A stretch of DNA of 64,000 bases from Thermohalobaculum sp038534135 (GCA_038534135.1 JBCAXJ010000002.1:98265-162264), one strand, 5' to 3'. Shown: positions 26,504 through 35,323, counted from the first letter of the stretch. Translations and numbers: made by a program. Notes: generated by a model not told the origin, from the sequence alone.

Positions 26504-27499
26504 TCAGGTCAGAACAGCGGTGGCGCGGATCCGTCCGCAATCGATCCCGCGCCGGTTCAGCACGGGAGCGTCCGCCAGACCCAGCACCGCAGGATCGTTC
26601 GGGTCCAAAGCACCAAACCGCGCCAACAGGGCCGCGATCGCCGCGTTGCTGCCCCGGGTCGCGCCGTCGTCGATCTTCAGCGCGATGCCCAGACCGGCCT
26701 CGGGCAGAATGCCGACGAACACGCCCTCGGCCCCGGTCTTGACGGCGGCCTTGCCCTTGGCGGCCCGCATCAGCGAGGTGCACGCACGGCCCTCGCCCGC
26801 GACCAGCACGGGATGCGCCATCATCGCATCGCGCAGCCGCGCCGCCGCCTGGGCACGAACACCGCCAAAGCCCGCCGCGGGATCCGCGAAGCCTGCCATC
26901 GCCGTGGCAAGCCCGCTCAGGGAAATCGCATGGTTCGGTGCGGAGCAGCCATCGATGGCGTGTCCGACGGGATCCTGGCGCGCGGTCTCGGCGGTGGCTG
27001 CCCGAATCGCCTGCTGCACCGGGTGGTCGGTCTCGAGGTATTCGGGACCGCCCTTCATGTGCGTGCTGAGCGTCAGCATCCCGGAATGCTTGCCAGAGCA
27101 GTTGTTGTGAAGCTGGGTCGGAACCAGACTTTCTCTGACAAGCTGCTTCCGGGCATCGCCGTCATCAGGGTCCTGTGGCCCGCACCGAAGTGCGGCATCG
27201 CTCAGTCCCAGGCTCTCCAGCCATGTCGCGGCAAGATCCGTGTGGACGCGGGCGCCCTTGTGCGAGGCACAGGCGAGCGCGAGATGCCGATCGCTCAGAC
27301 CGTGCACGTCGGCGGCACCGCTTTCAACCAGCGGCAGCGCCTGGACCATCTTGCACGATGATCTGGGCAGGATCGGCGTGTCGATGTCCCCCAGGCTCAG
27401 GACAACCGCGCCATCCGGCCGGCACACCGCCACCGAGCCACGATGAACGCATTCCAGCACCGGGCCGCGGTGCACTTCTGCAAGGATTGGATTCATCAA
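26504..27499 (-). CDS. L-asparaginase, thermolabile/Rhizobium type
   Basis: A 331-residue protein of the asparaginase II family (PF06089; Rhizobium etli ReAV type), unrelated to the E. coli enzymes. It hydrolyses asparagine to aspartate and ammonia in the cytoplasm. The Ser-x-x-Lys catalytic pair is visible (RSSCK, Ser47/Lys50), along with CASHKG and NNCSGKHSGML. The gene lies just downstream of the ECF sigma gene on the same strand, with 55 bases between; no functional link is evident. Confidence 0.9.
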   Translation of the reverse strand: MMNPILAEVHRGPVLECVHRGSVAVCRPDGAVVLSLGDIDTPILPRSSCKMVQALPLVESGAADVHGLSDRHLALACASHKGARVHTDLAATWLESLGLSDAALRCGPQDPDDGDARKQLVRESLVPTQLHNNCSGKHSGMLTLSTHMKGGPEYLETDHPVQQAIRAATAETARQDPVGHAIDGCSAPNHAISLSGLATAMAGFADPAAGFGGVRAQAAARLRDAMMAHPVLVAGEGRACTSLMRAAKGKAAVKTGAEGVFVGILPEAGLGIALKIDDGATRGSNAAIAALLARFGALDPNDPAVLGLADAPVLNRRGIDCGRIRATAVLT

Positions 27500-27554
27500 G
27501 GTGTTCCCGGATCGCGGTGGCGTGGATGGGCGTTAGGCGCAAGGCGCCACCGCG

Positions 27555-28214
27555 TCAATCGTTCAACTCGTCCGAGAACGTGTCGCCCAACGCCGTGCGC
27601 AACCGCCCAAAGGCCAGCCGGATGCGCGACTTGACGGTCCCCAGCGGCACGTCGAGCTGTTCGGCGATCTCGCCATGCGACAGCCCGGCGAAGAACGACA
27701 GCCGGACAATTTCGCGCTGTTCATCGCTCAGTTCGGCGAGTGCCTCGCGCACCAGACGGTCCCTTTCGCCGCGCGCAAGGCTCGCCTGCGGATCCTCCGG
27801 CGGGTCCGGACGGTACAGCGGATCGTCCGGATCGGGCTCGGGACGGGTCTCGCGCCGGATCACATCGATGCGGCGATTGCGCGCGATCGTGAAAATCCAG
27901 GTCGCAACGCCAGCCTTTGCGGGGTCGTAACTCGCCGCCTTGCGCCAGACCGAGACCATGACTTCCTGGGCGATCTCCTCGGCCTGATCGGGCGCCACCC
28001 GCCCCTTGATCATGAACGCCTTGATCCGCCCAGCATAGCGGTGAAACAGGGCCTTGAACGCCGCGCGATCGCCATTCTGAGCCACCCGCAGAAGAAGATC
28101 TTCGTCCGCGATGTCAGTAAGGTTTTCAGGCGATGTCACAGATTGCACGACGGCTTCTGATCCTTCTGACGTTCCACGTTCGGGAGCAGCCGAACGACTG
28201 GTCGTGATTTTCAT
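27555..28214 (-). CDS. ECF-type RNA polymerase sigma factor
   Basis: A 219-residue sigma-70 family factor with sigma2 (about 47-115; AEEIAQEVMVSVWRKA and IFTIARNRRIDVIR) and sigma4 (about 160-210; LSHGEIAEQLDVPLGTVKSR). It resembles the RpoE/ECF11-like group of alphaproteobacteria, but no ChrR or other anti-sigma gene follows; the next gene is an asparaginase. A perfect inverted repeat abuts the start codon, and the annotated ATG has only a poor ribosome site, so initiation may be controlled or may lie at a GTG about 22-25 codons downstream. Confidence 0.88.
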   Translation of the reverse strand: MKITTSRSAAPERGTSEGSEAVVQSVTSPENLTDIADEDLLLRVAQNGDRAAFKALFHRYAGRIKAFMIKGRVAPDQAEEIAQEVMVSVWRKAASYDPAKAGVATWIFTIARNRRIDVIRRETRPEPDPDDPLYRPDPPEDPQASLARGERDRLVREALAELSDEQREIVRLSFFAGLSHGEIAEQLDVPLGTVKSRIRLAFGRLRTALGDTFSDELND

Positions 28215-28216
28215 GC

Positions 28217-28241
28217 CTCAGGGTGGAAATCCAACCCTGAG
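28217..28241. promoter_or_regulatory. Inverted repeat abutting the sigma-factor start
   Basis: CTCAGGGT and ACCCTGAG, perfect 8-bp arms around a 9-base loop, end 2 bases from the sigma gene ATG. In the mRNA the stem would cover the initiation region; as DNA it could be an operator. A plausible -35/-10 pair (TTGTCC, 17 bases, ATACTG) lies just upstream on the minus strand. Confidence 0.5.
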
Positions 28242-28340
28242 TTACAGTATGCTAAAGAACGGCGCGGGGACAACCGGAGCTATACCGGGTGCCGCGTCAG
28301 GAAAGTCGCAGTCAGACGATATCGAGGCAACGAGGCGGGC

Positions 28341-28865
28341 ATGATTTCGATGTTGAGGATAATTTTGGTCGGGTTGATCGCAGCCGTGTCGCTCAGCGAT
28401 ACCGCGATGGCACAGAAACGGGTCGAAGCGCACAAGGCGTGGTCGGTCTTCGAAGCAACGACCGATGGGTCGAAAGTGTGCTGGATCGTCAGCACGCCGA
28501 CAAAGTGGAACGCGACGCGTGACGGCAAGGAAGTGCAGGTCAATCGCGGCGATATCTTCCTGATGGTGTCGGTGCGTCCGAAGGAGAACGTGAAGAACGA
28601 AGTGTCGTACTTGGCGGGGTATCCGTTCAAGGGCGGCACGAACGTTGATGTAAGCGTCGGCTCGCGGAACTACACCATGTTCACCGATGGCGAGAACGCA
28701 TGGACCCGGTCGTCCGGCGATGACGATACGCTGACCGGTGCGTTCCGGCGGGGCTCGACTGCGACGATCAAGGGCACGTCCGCGCGCGGAACGACGACCC
28801 GTGATACGTTCTCGCTGTCAGGGTTCACGGCGGCCATCAAGTCGGCGACGGCACTCTGCAAATAA
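28341..28865 (+). CDS. Invasion-associated locus B (IalB)-like periplasmic protein
   Basis: A 174-residue exported protein with a signal peptide (about 1-24, cut near AMA). The mature part (WSVFEATTDGSKVCWIVSTP and the C-terminal FSLSGFTAAIKSATALC) matches the IalB family, which is common in free-living Rhodobacteraceae, where it has no proven link to invasion. Two Cys residues near both ends may pair. In many relatives it lies near rlmN, as here. Confidence 0.82.
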   Translation: MISMLRIILVGLIAAVSLSDTAMAQKRVEAHKAWSVFEATTDGSKVCWIVSTPTKWNATRDGKEVQVNRGDIFLMVSVRPKENVKNEVSYLAGYPFKGGTNVDVSVGSRNYTMFTDGENAWTRSSGDDDTLTGAFRRGSTATIKGTSARGTTTRDTFSLSGFTAAIKSATALCK

Positions 28866-28867
28866 GA

Positions 28868-28923
28868 CTTGGCAAAGAGCGCTTGGCAGGCAGTCCTTGG
28901 CAAGCAGCACTCAGCAAGTAACG
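28868..28923. repeat. Four imperfect 14-base tandem repeats
   Basis: Units begin CTTGGCA at 28868, 28882 and 28896 and CTCAGCA at 28910, exactly 14 bases apart, in the gap after the IalB-like gene. They do not overlap a coding frame. Confidence 0.6.
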
Positions 28924-28940
28924 CGCACTCTGCGCGTTAC
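28918..28940. terminator. Hairpin between convergent genes
   Basis: GTAACGCGCA, loop CTC, TGCGCGTTAC: a perfect 10-bp stem overlapping the stop codon of the minus-strand gene. No T-run on either side, so termination would need Rho; it could also simply block read-through. Confidence 0.45.
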
Positions 28941-29656
28941 CTGTCCTTGATCTTTTCCCATTCCTCGCGGGTCAGGAAGACCAGGCTTCGTTTGATCGAC
29001 GTCATCTTGATCAGGAAGCCGCCCGCGAGGTTCTTCGGGTTCTTCTCGAGAACAGGCATCATCTTGCGGGCCACGGCCGCCGAATAGCCAAGGTTCTTGT
29101 AATCGGGCACCGCCGAAAGGCTGGGCCCGTCTGGCTTCTTCTCGCCCGTCGGGTTGTCGACGGTGCAGATGTCGTCGCGCCCGCTGGCTTTCTCCATGAC
29201 ATCGCGCGGGACACAGAACGTGCGCTCCGCGAAACTGAAGCACTCCTGTTCCCCGTCCTGCGCGGCCTGAAGTCTCGCCTGGGCGTCCTGCAACGAATGC
29301 CCGCCACCCACGATCTGCACGCCAATGTACTCCTTGTACGACGTCTGTTCGACCGGGCGCTCGATCACGAAACGCGCATAAAGCACGCCCGAATTGTCCT
29401 GAAGATGGTGCTCGATCTCGCGTGCATTCTTGCGCAGGTGATCCGGTTCGGTATGGGCCACGCCGATATCGAAAACCTTGTCGGTCGCCCAGTTGATCGC
29501 CCCGACCCATGCATCAGCGCGGGATTTTGCCGCCTTGGCGGACGGACCCGCAGCCTTGTTTGCGAGCTGTTGGCCCATATGGACCTTCATCGCATTGCTG
29601 GGGACGGGTTTGAAATGATCCCGGAAATCGGGCTTCTTGCGGTTGAATTTGCCCAA
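28937..29656 (-). CDS. Conserved-looking hypothetical protein, TTG start
   Basis: A 239-residue soluble protein, Lys-rich at the N-terminus. The TTG at 29656 is chosen because GGAGG lies 6 bases before it; there is no ATG in a better position. The middle part (about 75-190) alternates charged and aromatic residues, and the C-terminus ends in a basic helix (EEWEKIKDR). I recognise no family and no membrane or export signal. It is convergent with the IalB-like gene and divergent from rlmN. Confidence 0.6.
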   Translation of the reverse strand: MGKFNRKKPDFRDHFKPVPSNAMKVHMGQQLANKAAGPSAKAAKSRADAWVGAINWATDKVFDIGVAHTEPDHLRKNAREIEHHLQDNSGVLYARFVIERPVEQTSYKEYIGVQIVGGGHSLQDAQARLQAAQDGEQECFSFAERTFCVPRDVMEKASGRDDICTVDNPTGEKKPDGPSLSAVPDYKNLGYSAAVARKMMPVLEKNPKNLAGGFLIKMTSIKRSLVFLTREEWEKIKDR

Positions 29657-29789
29657 GACACACCTCCAATAAGCAGATCGACGCTGAAAAACAAACCACG
29701 CGCACAATTGGATCACGCGTGCTGATTCGTTGGAAGTGGCCACGCCGTCAACGCTGTGATAAGGCGCGCGCCGTGATGCGAGAGGACCG

Positions 29790-30977
29790 ATGACACACCC
29801 GAAACCTGCCAACACCGTGATCTCCCCGGATTTCGCGACGCTGCCCCGCACGGTGGCGGGACGCCCCGGGCTGGTCGGGTTAACGCGCGCACAGCTTGGT
29901 GTCGCACTGGGCGAGATCGGCGTGTCTGAGAAGCAGGTGCGGATGCGCACGGGCCAGCTCTGGCAATGGCTCTACAATCGCGGTGTCTCCGACTTCGACC
30001 AGATGACCAATCTCTCGAAGGGCTTCCGCACCGACCTGTCCCAGGCCTTCGACCTGTCCCGGCCCGAAATCGTCACCCGCCAGATCAGCGAGGACGGCAC
30101 GCGCAAGTACCTGCTGCGAATCGCGGGCGGGCACGAGGTCGAAGCGGTCTATATCCCCGAGGAAGACCGCGGCACGCTCTGTGTCTCCAGCCAGGTCGGC
30201 TGCACCCTGACCTGCCCGTTCTGCCACACCGGCACCCAGAAGCTGGTGCGCAACCTGACAGCGGCCGAGATCGTCAACCAGATCCTGATCTGCCGCGATG
30301 ATCTGGACGAGTGGCCCGAAGCCGGCGGCGGCCCGCTGACCGGACGGATGCTGTCGAACATCGTGCTCATGGGGATGGGCGAGCCGCTCTACAATTTCGA
30401 TGCCGTGCGCGATGCGATGCTGATCGCGATGGATGGCGAGGGGCTCTCGCTCAGCCGCCGCCGGATCACGCTGTCGACCTCGGGCGTGGTGCCCGAGATC
30501 CCGCGCTGGGGCGAGGAAGCCGCGACCATGCTGGCGATCAGCCTGCACGCGGTCACGGACGACCTCCGCGACGTGCTGGTGCCGATCAACCGGAAATGGC
30601 CGCTCGAGGCGCTGTTCGAGTCTCTGCGCGCCTATCCGCGCCTGTCGAACGCCGCGCGGATCACGTTTGAATACGTCATGCTCAAGGACGTGAACGATTC
30701 GGATGCCGACGCTAAGAAGCTGATCAAGCTGATCAGCGGCATCCCCGCGAAGATCAACCTGATCCCGTTCAACTCCTGGCCCGGCGCGGTCTATGAACGC
30801 TCGGACTGGGACCGGATCGAGGCGTTCGCCGAGATCGTCAATCGCGCGGGCTATGCCTCACCGGTGCGCACGCCGCGCGGGCAGGATATCCTGGCGGCCT
30901 GTGGCCAGTTGAAATCCACGACGGAACGCGCCCGGAAATCCCGCAAGGAAATCGCGGCAGAGGCCGGTCTAGGATGA
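29790..30977 (+). CDS. rlmN: Dual-specificity 23S rRNA/tRNA adenine-C2 methyltransferase
   Basis: A radical-SAM methyltransferase acting on A2503 of 23S rRNA and A37 of some tRNAs. 395 residues; CTLTCPFC at 138-145 gives the iron-sulfur Cys residues, and NIVLMGMGEPLYN and ITLSTSGVVPEI are family signatures. A GAGAGGA ribosome site precedes the ATG. Its stop overlaps the start of the next gene (ATGA), so the two are translationally coupled. Confidence 0.96.
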   Translation: MTHPKPANTVISPDFATLPRTVAGRPGLVGLTRAQLGVALGEIGVSEKQVRMRTGQLWQWLYNRGVSDFDQMTNLSKGFRTDLSQAFDLSRPEIVTRQISEDGTRKYLLRIAGGHEVEAVYIPEEDRGTLCVSSQVGCTLTCPFCHTGTQKLVRNLTAAEIVNQILICRDDLDEWPEAGGGPLTGRMLSNIVLMGMGEPLYNFDAVRDAMLIAMDGEGLSLSRRRITLSTSGVVPEIPRWGEEAATMLAISLHAVTDDLRDVLVPINRKWPLEALFESLRAYPRLSNAARITFEYVMLKDVNDSDADAKKLIKLISGIPAKINLIPFNSWPGAVYERSDWDRIEAFAEIVNRAGYASPVRTPRGQDILAACGQLKSTTERARKSRKEIAAEAGLG

Positions 30978-31723
30978 CGGCACCCGGCCGTCCGGTCTGG
31001 CTGGAGCTTAACGCGCAACGCGTCACCCGGGCGATGGCGTTCTATCGCGAGCTGTTTGCCTGGGGCATGCGTCCGCTGCATGTGCCGCCCTGGGGCTCGA
31101 TCCCGCTGATCGGATCGGGTGAGCGGATCTTCGCCAACCAGTTCATGGCCATGGGCGCATTCGCCACCCCCGTCTGGATCTGCCGGTTCTCCGGTGATCT
31201 GCCGCGCGCGGTCGAACGGATAGCCGCCGGTGGCGGTGATGCAGCCAATGGGATCGACCGGATGGAGGGGTTTGCCGAACAGGTGCATGGACGCGATCCC
31301 TCCGGCATCGCCTTCACCGTGATCAACCTGCTGAACGGCGACGTCCCCGACAGCGACAATCCGGGCGAGCCCTGCGCGGCCGAGCTTTGGGGCGCCGATC
31401 CCGACAGTCTCGCACCGTTCTATGCCGATGTGTTCGGTCTTGAGGTGCGAACAACGGACCAGGGCACCGTCCTGCTGGATGGCGACACGCCGCGCCTGTC
31501 CCTGCGCCGCTCGGATTTCGAGATCGCCAAGCCGCACTGGATCCCGCTGTTCCGGACCGCTGGACTGGGCGGCGACATCGAACGCGCCCGCCGCCTCGGC
31601 GCCGTGGTGCAGGTCCATGAGCATGAGATCCCGGGCATGGGCCGCTCCGCCATCCTGGCCGACCCGGCAAACGCCTATTTTGGTCTGCTGGAGCCCCAGG
31701 CACCGCGATGCGACGGATCATGA
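30974..31723 (+). CDS. VOC-family (glyoxalase/bleomycin-resistance-like) protein
   Basis: A 249-residue protein made of two VOC modules (about 8-115 and 130-245). It starts PGRPVWLELNAQRVTRAMAFY, characteristic of the PF00903-type paired-domain proteins. It overlaps rlmN by 4 bases and the next gene by 16 bases, so it belongs to a rlmN-VOC-kinase-dehydratase operon. Substrate unknown. Confidence 0.82.
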   Translation: MTAPGRPVWLELNAQRVTRAMAFYRELFAWGMRPLHVPPWGSIPLIGSGERIFANQFMAMGAFATPVWICRFSGDLPRAVERIAAGGGDAANGIDRMEGFAEQVHGRDPSGIAFTVINLLNGDVPDSDNPGEPCAAELWGADPDSLAPFYADVFGLEVRTTDQGTVLLDGDTPRLSLRRSDFEIAKPHWIPLFRTAGLGGDIERARRLGAVVQVHEHEIPGMGRSAILADPANAYFGLLEPQAPRCDGS

Positions 31724-32247
31724 TCATCGGCGGCTCCGGTTCCGGTAAATCAACGCTGGCGCGTGCGATCGGCAAACGTCTGGCGTTGCCCGTCATCCAC
31801 ATGGACACGCTGTTCTGGGAACCCGGATGGGTCATGGCCGAAGAACGGGCTTTCCTCGACCGTGTGGACGCCGTGGTGCGCAGCGACGCCTGGGTAATGG
31901 ACGGAAACTACTCCCGAACCTGGCCGGACAGACTTGGCCGGGCAGACACCGTCATCTTCCTCGACCTGCCGGCGTGGCTGCGGTTCTTGCGCGTGATTTG
32001 GCGCACTGCCCGTGGATATGGCCGGTCGCGCGCGGATCTGGGCACGGGATGCCCGGAGAGGTTCGATCCCGGCTTCCTCTTCGGTTGGGTTATCGGGTAT
32101 TCCCGACGGGGACGGCCAAAGGCGCTTGGACTGATGTCCGACGACGGGCCCGCGCGACGACTGAACCGTATTCACCTGACATCCCGGCGGCAGATCAGAT
32201 CGTTTCTTGCTGACCTTGCCGCGACACCAGCATCAGAGGCGACGTGA
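31708..32247 (+). CDS. Small P-loop kinase (FlaR/topology-modulation-like)
   Basis: A 179-residue P-loop NTPase. Walker A is GGSGSGKST (8-16); HMDTLFWEPGW and WVMDGNYSRTW are characteristic of the adenylate-kinase-like DNA topology modulation proteins. The actual phosphate acceptor is not known. It overlaps both the VOC gene and the dehydratase gene by a few bases. Confidence 0.82.
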   Translation: MRRIMIIGGSGSGKSTLARAIGKRLALPVIHMDTLFWEPGWVMAEERAFLDRVDAVVRSDAWVMDGNYSRTWPDRLGRADTVIFLDLPAWLRFLRVIWRTARGYGRSRADLGTGCPERFDPGFLFGWVIGYSRRGRPKALGLMSDDGPARRLNRIHLTSRRQIRSFLADLAATPASEAT

Positions 32248-33167
32248 TCAACCAGAACGACATCCGTGCCGCCGCGGCGCGCATTGAACCGCACATCCGC
32301 AAGACGCCGGTGCTTCGGCTCGGGCCAGACGATCTCGGGCTGGGCTTCCCGATCGACCTGAAGCTCGAGCTCTTCCAGCACTCCGGCACGTTCAAGGCGC
32401 GGGGGGCGACCAATTCCCTGCTGTCCATGGACATCCCCGACGCAGGCGTTGTTGCGGCCTCCGGTGGCAATCACGGAGCCGCCGTTGCCTGGGCGGCGGC
32501 GAAACTGAGCATTCCCGCACGCATTTTTGTGCCCGAGATTGCCGGATCCACCAAGATCGGCCTGATCCGCGCCGCCGGGGTCGAACCGGATGTCGTCCCG
32601 GGTGCCTATGCCGATGCGTTCGCGGCGTCGCAGGCTTACGGCGCTGAAAGCGGTGCGATCTCGATCCATGCCTATGACGCGCCCGCGACGCTCGCAGGCC
32701 AAGGCACGGTCGGCCTCGAGATTGACCAGCAACTCCCGGATCTGGATGTCCTGCTGGTCGCCGTCGGCGGCGGCGGGCTGATTGGCGGGATTGCCTCGTG
32801 GTTTGGCGATCGCCTGAAGATCGTCGCGGTCGAGCCCGAGCGCGCCCCGACCCTGAACGCCGCCCTGCGTGACGGACCAGAGACCACGATCGAGGTCGGC
32901 GGCGTTGCCGTGAACTCACTCGGCGCGAGCCGGATCGGCGCGATGTGCTACGAGGTTGCCACCCGGTACGGCATCGAGAGTGTCCTGGTTCCGGACAACG
33001 CCATCACAGATGCCCAACAAAAACTCTGGACCTCCGCGCGCCTGCTGACCGAACCCGGCGGTGCAGCCGCTTTGGCCGCCCTGACAAGCGGCGCCTACAG
33101 CCCACCGCCTGATGCGCGCATCGGCGTGCTGATCTGCGGTGCCAACATCGATCCATCCCCGCTCTGA
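32244..33167 (+). CDS. PLP-dependent threonine/serine dehydratase
   Basis: A 307-residue fold-type II PLP enzyme that deaminates threonine or serine to the 2-oxo acid. The PLP Lys is in SGTFKARGATN, the substrate/phosphate loops are ASGGNHG and VGGGGLIGG, and there is no C-terminal ACT regulatory domain, so it resembles the catabolic or racemase-like forms rather than biosynthetic IlvA. Last gene of the rlmN operon by spacing. Confidence 0.88.
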   Translation: MINQNDIRAAAARIEPHIRKTPVLRLGPDDLGLGFPIDLKLELFQHSGTFKARGATNSLLSMDIPDAGVVAASGGNHGAAVAWAAAKLSIPARIFVPEIAGSTKIGLIRAAGVEPDVVPGAYADAFAASQAYGAESGAISIHAYDAPATLAGQGTVGLEIDQQLPDLDVLLVAVGGGGLIGGIASWFGDRLKIVAVEPERAPTLNAALRDGPETTIEVGGVAVNSLGASRIGAMCYEVATRYGIESVLVPDNAITDAQQKLWTSARLLTEPGGAAALAALTSGAYSPPPDARIGVLICGANIDPSPL

Positions 33168-33200
33168 CCTCGCTCACCACCGCCTGCCGCACGCTCCGCG

Positions 33201-33227
33201 CTGTCCCGGGCGAAGACCCGGGACCGC
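33201..33227. repeat. GTCCCGGG...CCCGGGAC palindromic repeat, copy 2
   Basis: All 27 bases are identical to 5202-5228. It lies in the 161-base gap between the dehydratase and a transporter gene. Confidence 0.75.
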
Positions 33228-33328
33228 TCCGATACATCCCACACATCTGATTTAAGACACGCCATCTCGCAGTTGCGTTCCTGCACTGCTACGGCGGTTC
33301 CAAGGCAGATACGGAGAGACCGACGAAG

Positions 33329-34225
33329 ATGGACTTGGCCGCCTGGATCATCTCGATCGAAGGGACCGAGACCGGCAAGACCACGGCGATGATCCTCGCA
33401 CTGGTTGCCGCGTTCATGCATGCCGCGCTGGGCGTACTGCAAAAGGGGCGGCACGATCCGTGGATGTCGCGCGGTGCGGTCGACATCTCGGTCGGGCTGA
33501 TCTCGATCCCGCTGGCGATCTTTGTTGTCCCGCTGCCGGGGCCCGAGCTGTGGGTGCTGTTCCCCGGCATGATGCTGATCCACCTGGGCTATAAGTGGCT
33601 GGTTGCCATGGCCTATTCGCGCGGCGCGTTCTCGGCGGTCTATCCGGTGGTGCGCGGGACCGGCCCGCTGGTGACGGTGGTCTTCGCGGGCGTTGTCTTC
33701 GGCGAGTTCTTCTCGGCTGGGCAGTGGGGCGGTGTCGCATTGCTGTCCGGCGGGATCTTCGCGCTCGCCGCTTACAACCTGCGCAAGGAGCAGATCGACC
33801 GCCAGATCCTGATGGCAGCCATTGGCCTGGCCTTTCTGGCCGGCGTCAGCACGGCAGTCTACACGGTCTACGATGCCTATGCGATCCGGGCGGCTGAGAA
33901 CCCGTTCACCTTCATTGTCTGGTTCTTCCTGCTCGAAGGCGTGCTGTTCCCATTGCTGCTTTGGCGCCGCTGGCTGCGGGCGGACGATCTGGTTGGCCTG
34001 TTCCGGCGTGGCCTCCTCGGGGCTGTCATCGCCTATTTCTCGTTCGGCTGCGTGTTCCTGGCAACGCGGCTCGACAAGGTCGGCGAAGCGGCGGCGCTGC
34101 GCGAAACGTCGGTCGTGTTCGGGGCGATCATGGGCTGGCTGATCCTGGGCGAGCGCATCGGCCCTGTCCGCGCCGGACTGATGATCGTGATCGCAGGCGG
34201 CGCAGTCTTCGTAGAGTTTGGATAA
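33329..34225 (+). CDS. EamA/DMT-family inner-membrane transporter
   Basis: A 298-residue protein with about ten hydrophobic segments in two EamA repeats; family features include VYPVVRGTGPLVTV and the C-terminal GEAAALRETSVVFGA and GERIGPVRAG. Probably an exporter of small metabolites. The start may instead be the ATG at 33389 (MILALVAAFMHA), since the first 20 residues are polar and unlike the family. Confidence 0.85.
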   Translation: MDLAAWIISIEGTETGKTTAMILALVAAFMHAALGVLQKGRHDPWMSRGAVDISVGLISIPLAIFVVPLPGPELWVLFPGMMLIHLGYKWLVAMAYSRGAFSAVYPVVRGTGPLVTVVFAGVVFGEFFSAGQWGGVALLSGGIFALAAYNLRKEQIDRQILMAAIGLAFLAGVSTAVYTVYDAYAIRAAENPFTFIVWFFLLEGVLFPLLLWRRWLRADDLVGLFRRGLLGAVIAYFSFGCVFLATRLDKVGEAAALRETSVVFGAIMGWLILGERIGPVRAGLMIVIAGGAVFVEFG

Positions 34226-34318
34226 ACAGAAAGTTCTGTGAAATAATATATTACCCACAAACGGATTGATAATTCCAACGTTCACGCCAAAATGGTGTGC
34301 ATACGATGGAGCCCCGCT

Positions 34319-35323
34319 ATGAAGTTCTTTCCGATGTTCCTGCGCATGGCTGGCCGACGCGCGGTTGTCGTGGGCAGCGGCGAACAGGCGGCACAGAAGG
34401 TGCGGCTGCTCCTGAAGACCGAGGTCGCAATCGACCTCGTCGCGCGCGATCCAGAGCCAGAGCTGCAAGACCTGGCAGAATCCGGCCGCATCTCGATACA
34501 TCCTGACGTCTCCGCCGTGATCTTTCGCGACACGGCCCTGGTCTTCATCGGCAGCGGCTGTCCTGGCGCCGATGCGGCGTGGCACGGCATTGCCAAGGAC
34601 ACCGGCGCCCTGGTGAACGTCGTCGACCAGCCGCACCTCTGCGATGCGACGACCCCCTCGATCGTGGATCGCGATCCGGTCGTGGTCGCGATTGGGACCG
34701 AAGGCACGGCACCCGTTCTGGGCCGGATCATCAAGACCCGGATCGAGGAGTTGCTCGAGCCCAAGCTTGGGGATCTCGCGGCCCTGGCCGGACGGCTGCG
34801 GGATGCGGTCGCCTTCCGCGTCGCCCGTCCCAGGCGGCGTGCCTTCTGGCGCTGGGTCTTCTCCGGCGCTCCCCGGCAGATGCATGCGCGCGGGGCCGAG
34901 GTCCATGCAGCGCAGACCATCAAGGCCGCGATCGCAGCAGGTGGCGCGCCTGAAGCGCGGCAAGACGGCCTGATCTCGATCATCGGTGCCGGATCGGGGG
35001 ACGCGGATCTGCTGACGCTGCGCGCCGTGCAGCGGCTGCAGGAAGCGGACGCGATCTTCATCGAACCGGGCGTATCACCCGACTTGCTGGAACTGGCCCG
35101 CCGGGATGCCGACCGGATCATCCTCGCGACATCTGATCTGGACCGGTCCGGGTCGCGGACATTCGGGATCATCCGTGCCGCCCACCACGCCCGCGCTGTC
35201 TGGCTGACGCGCGGAGACGCCCAGTACCAGCGCGCGCTCGCGGATCGTGCGCGTACCGACCCGAGCCTCGAACTCGTGCCCGGTGTGCCGTCCACGCCAG
35301 CCGATCTCGCGCTCAGCGCCTGA
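34319..35323 (+). CDS. cysG: Siroheme synthase with shortened methylase domain
   Basis: A 334-residue protein. The N-terminal part (1-115) is precorrin-2 dehydrogenase/ferrochelatase with an NAD loop (AVVVGSGEQAAQKV) and the catalytic-region VNVVDQPHLCD (Asp103). The CysG dimerisation part follows to about 205. The C-terminal uroporphyrinogen methyltransferase-like domain starts at 218 (GLISIIGAGSGDADLLTLRA) but is only about 115 residues instead of 240: the GGDP loop is RGDA, and the protein ends just after the VPGV segment. So SAM-methylase activity is doubtful while the N-terminal activity looks intact. No cys genes are adjacent. Confidence 0.82.
   Translation: MKFFPMFLRMAGRRAVVVGSGEQAAQKVRLLLKTEVAIDLVARDPEPELQDLAESGRISIHPDVSAVIFRDTALVFIGSGCPGADAAWHGIAKDTGALVNVVDQPHLCDATTPSIVDRDPVVVAIGTEGTAPVLGRIIKTRIEELLEPKLGDLAALAGRLRDAVAFRVARPRRRAFWRWVFSGAPRQMHARGAEVHAAQTIKAAIAAGGAPEARQDGLISIIGAGSGDADLLTLRAVQRLQEADAIFIEPGVSPDLLELARRDADRIILATSDLDRSGSRTFGIIRAAHHARAVWLTRGDAQYQRALADRARTDPSLELVPGVPSTPADLALSA

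Noticed and set aside
28992..29005. FNR-like motif TTGATCGACGTCAT
   Set aside because: It lies inside the coding region of the 239-residue hypothetical protein near its 3' end, far from any start codon.
33095..34963. Long minus-strand frame opposite the EamA transporter and cysG
   Set aside because: Antisense shadow with low-complexity His/Asp/Arg composition; both plus-strand genes are intact.
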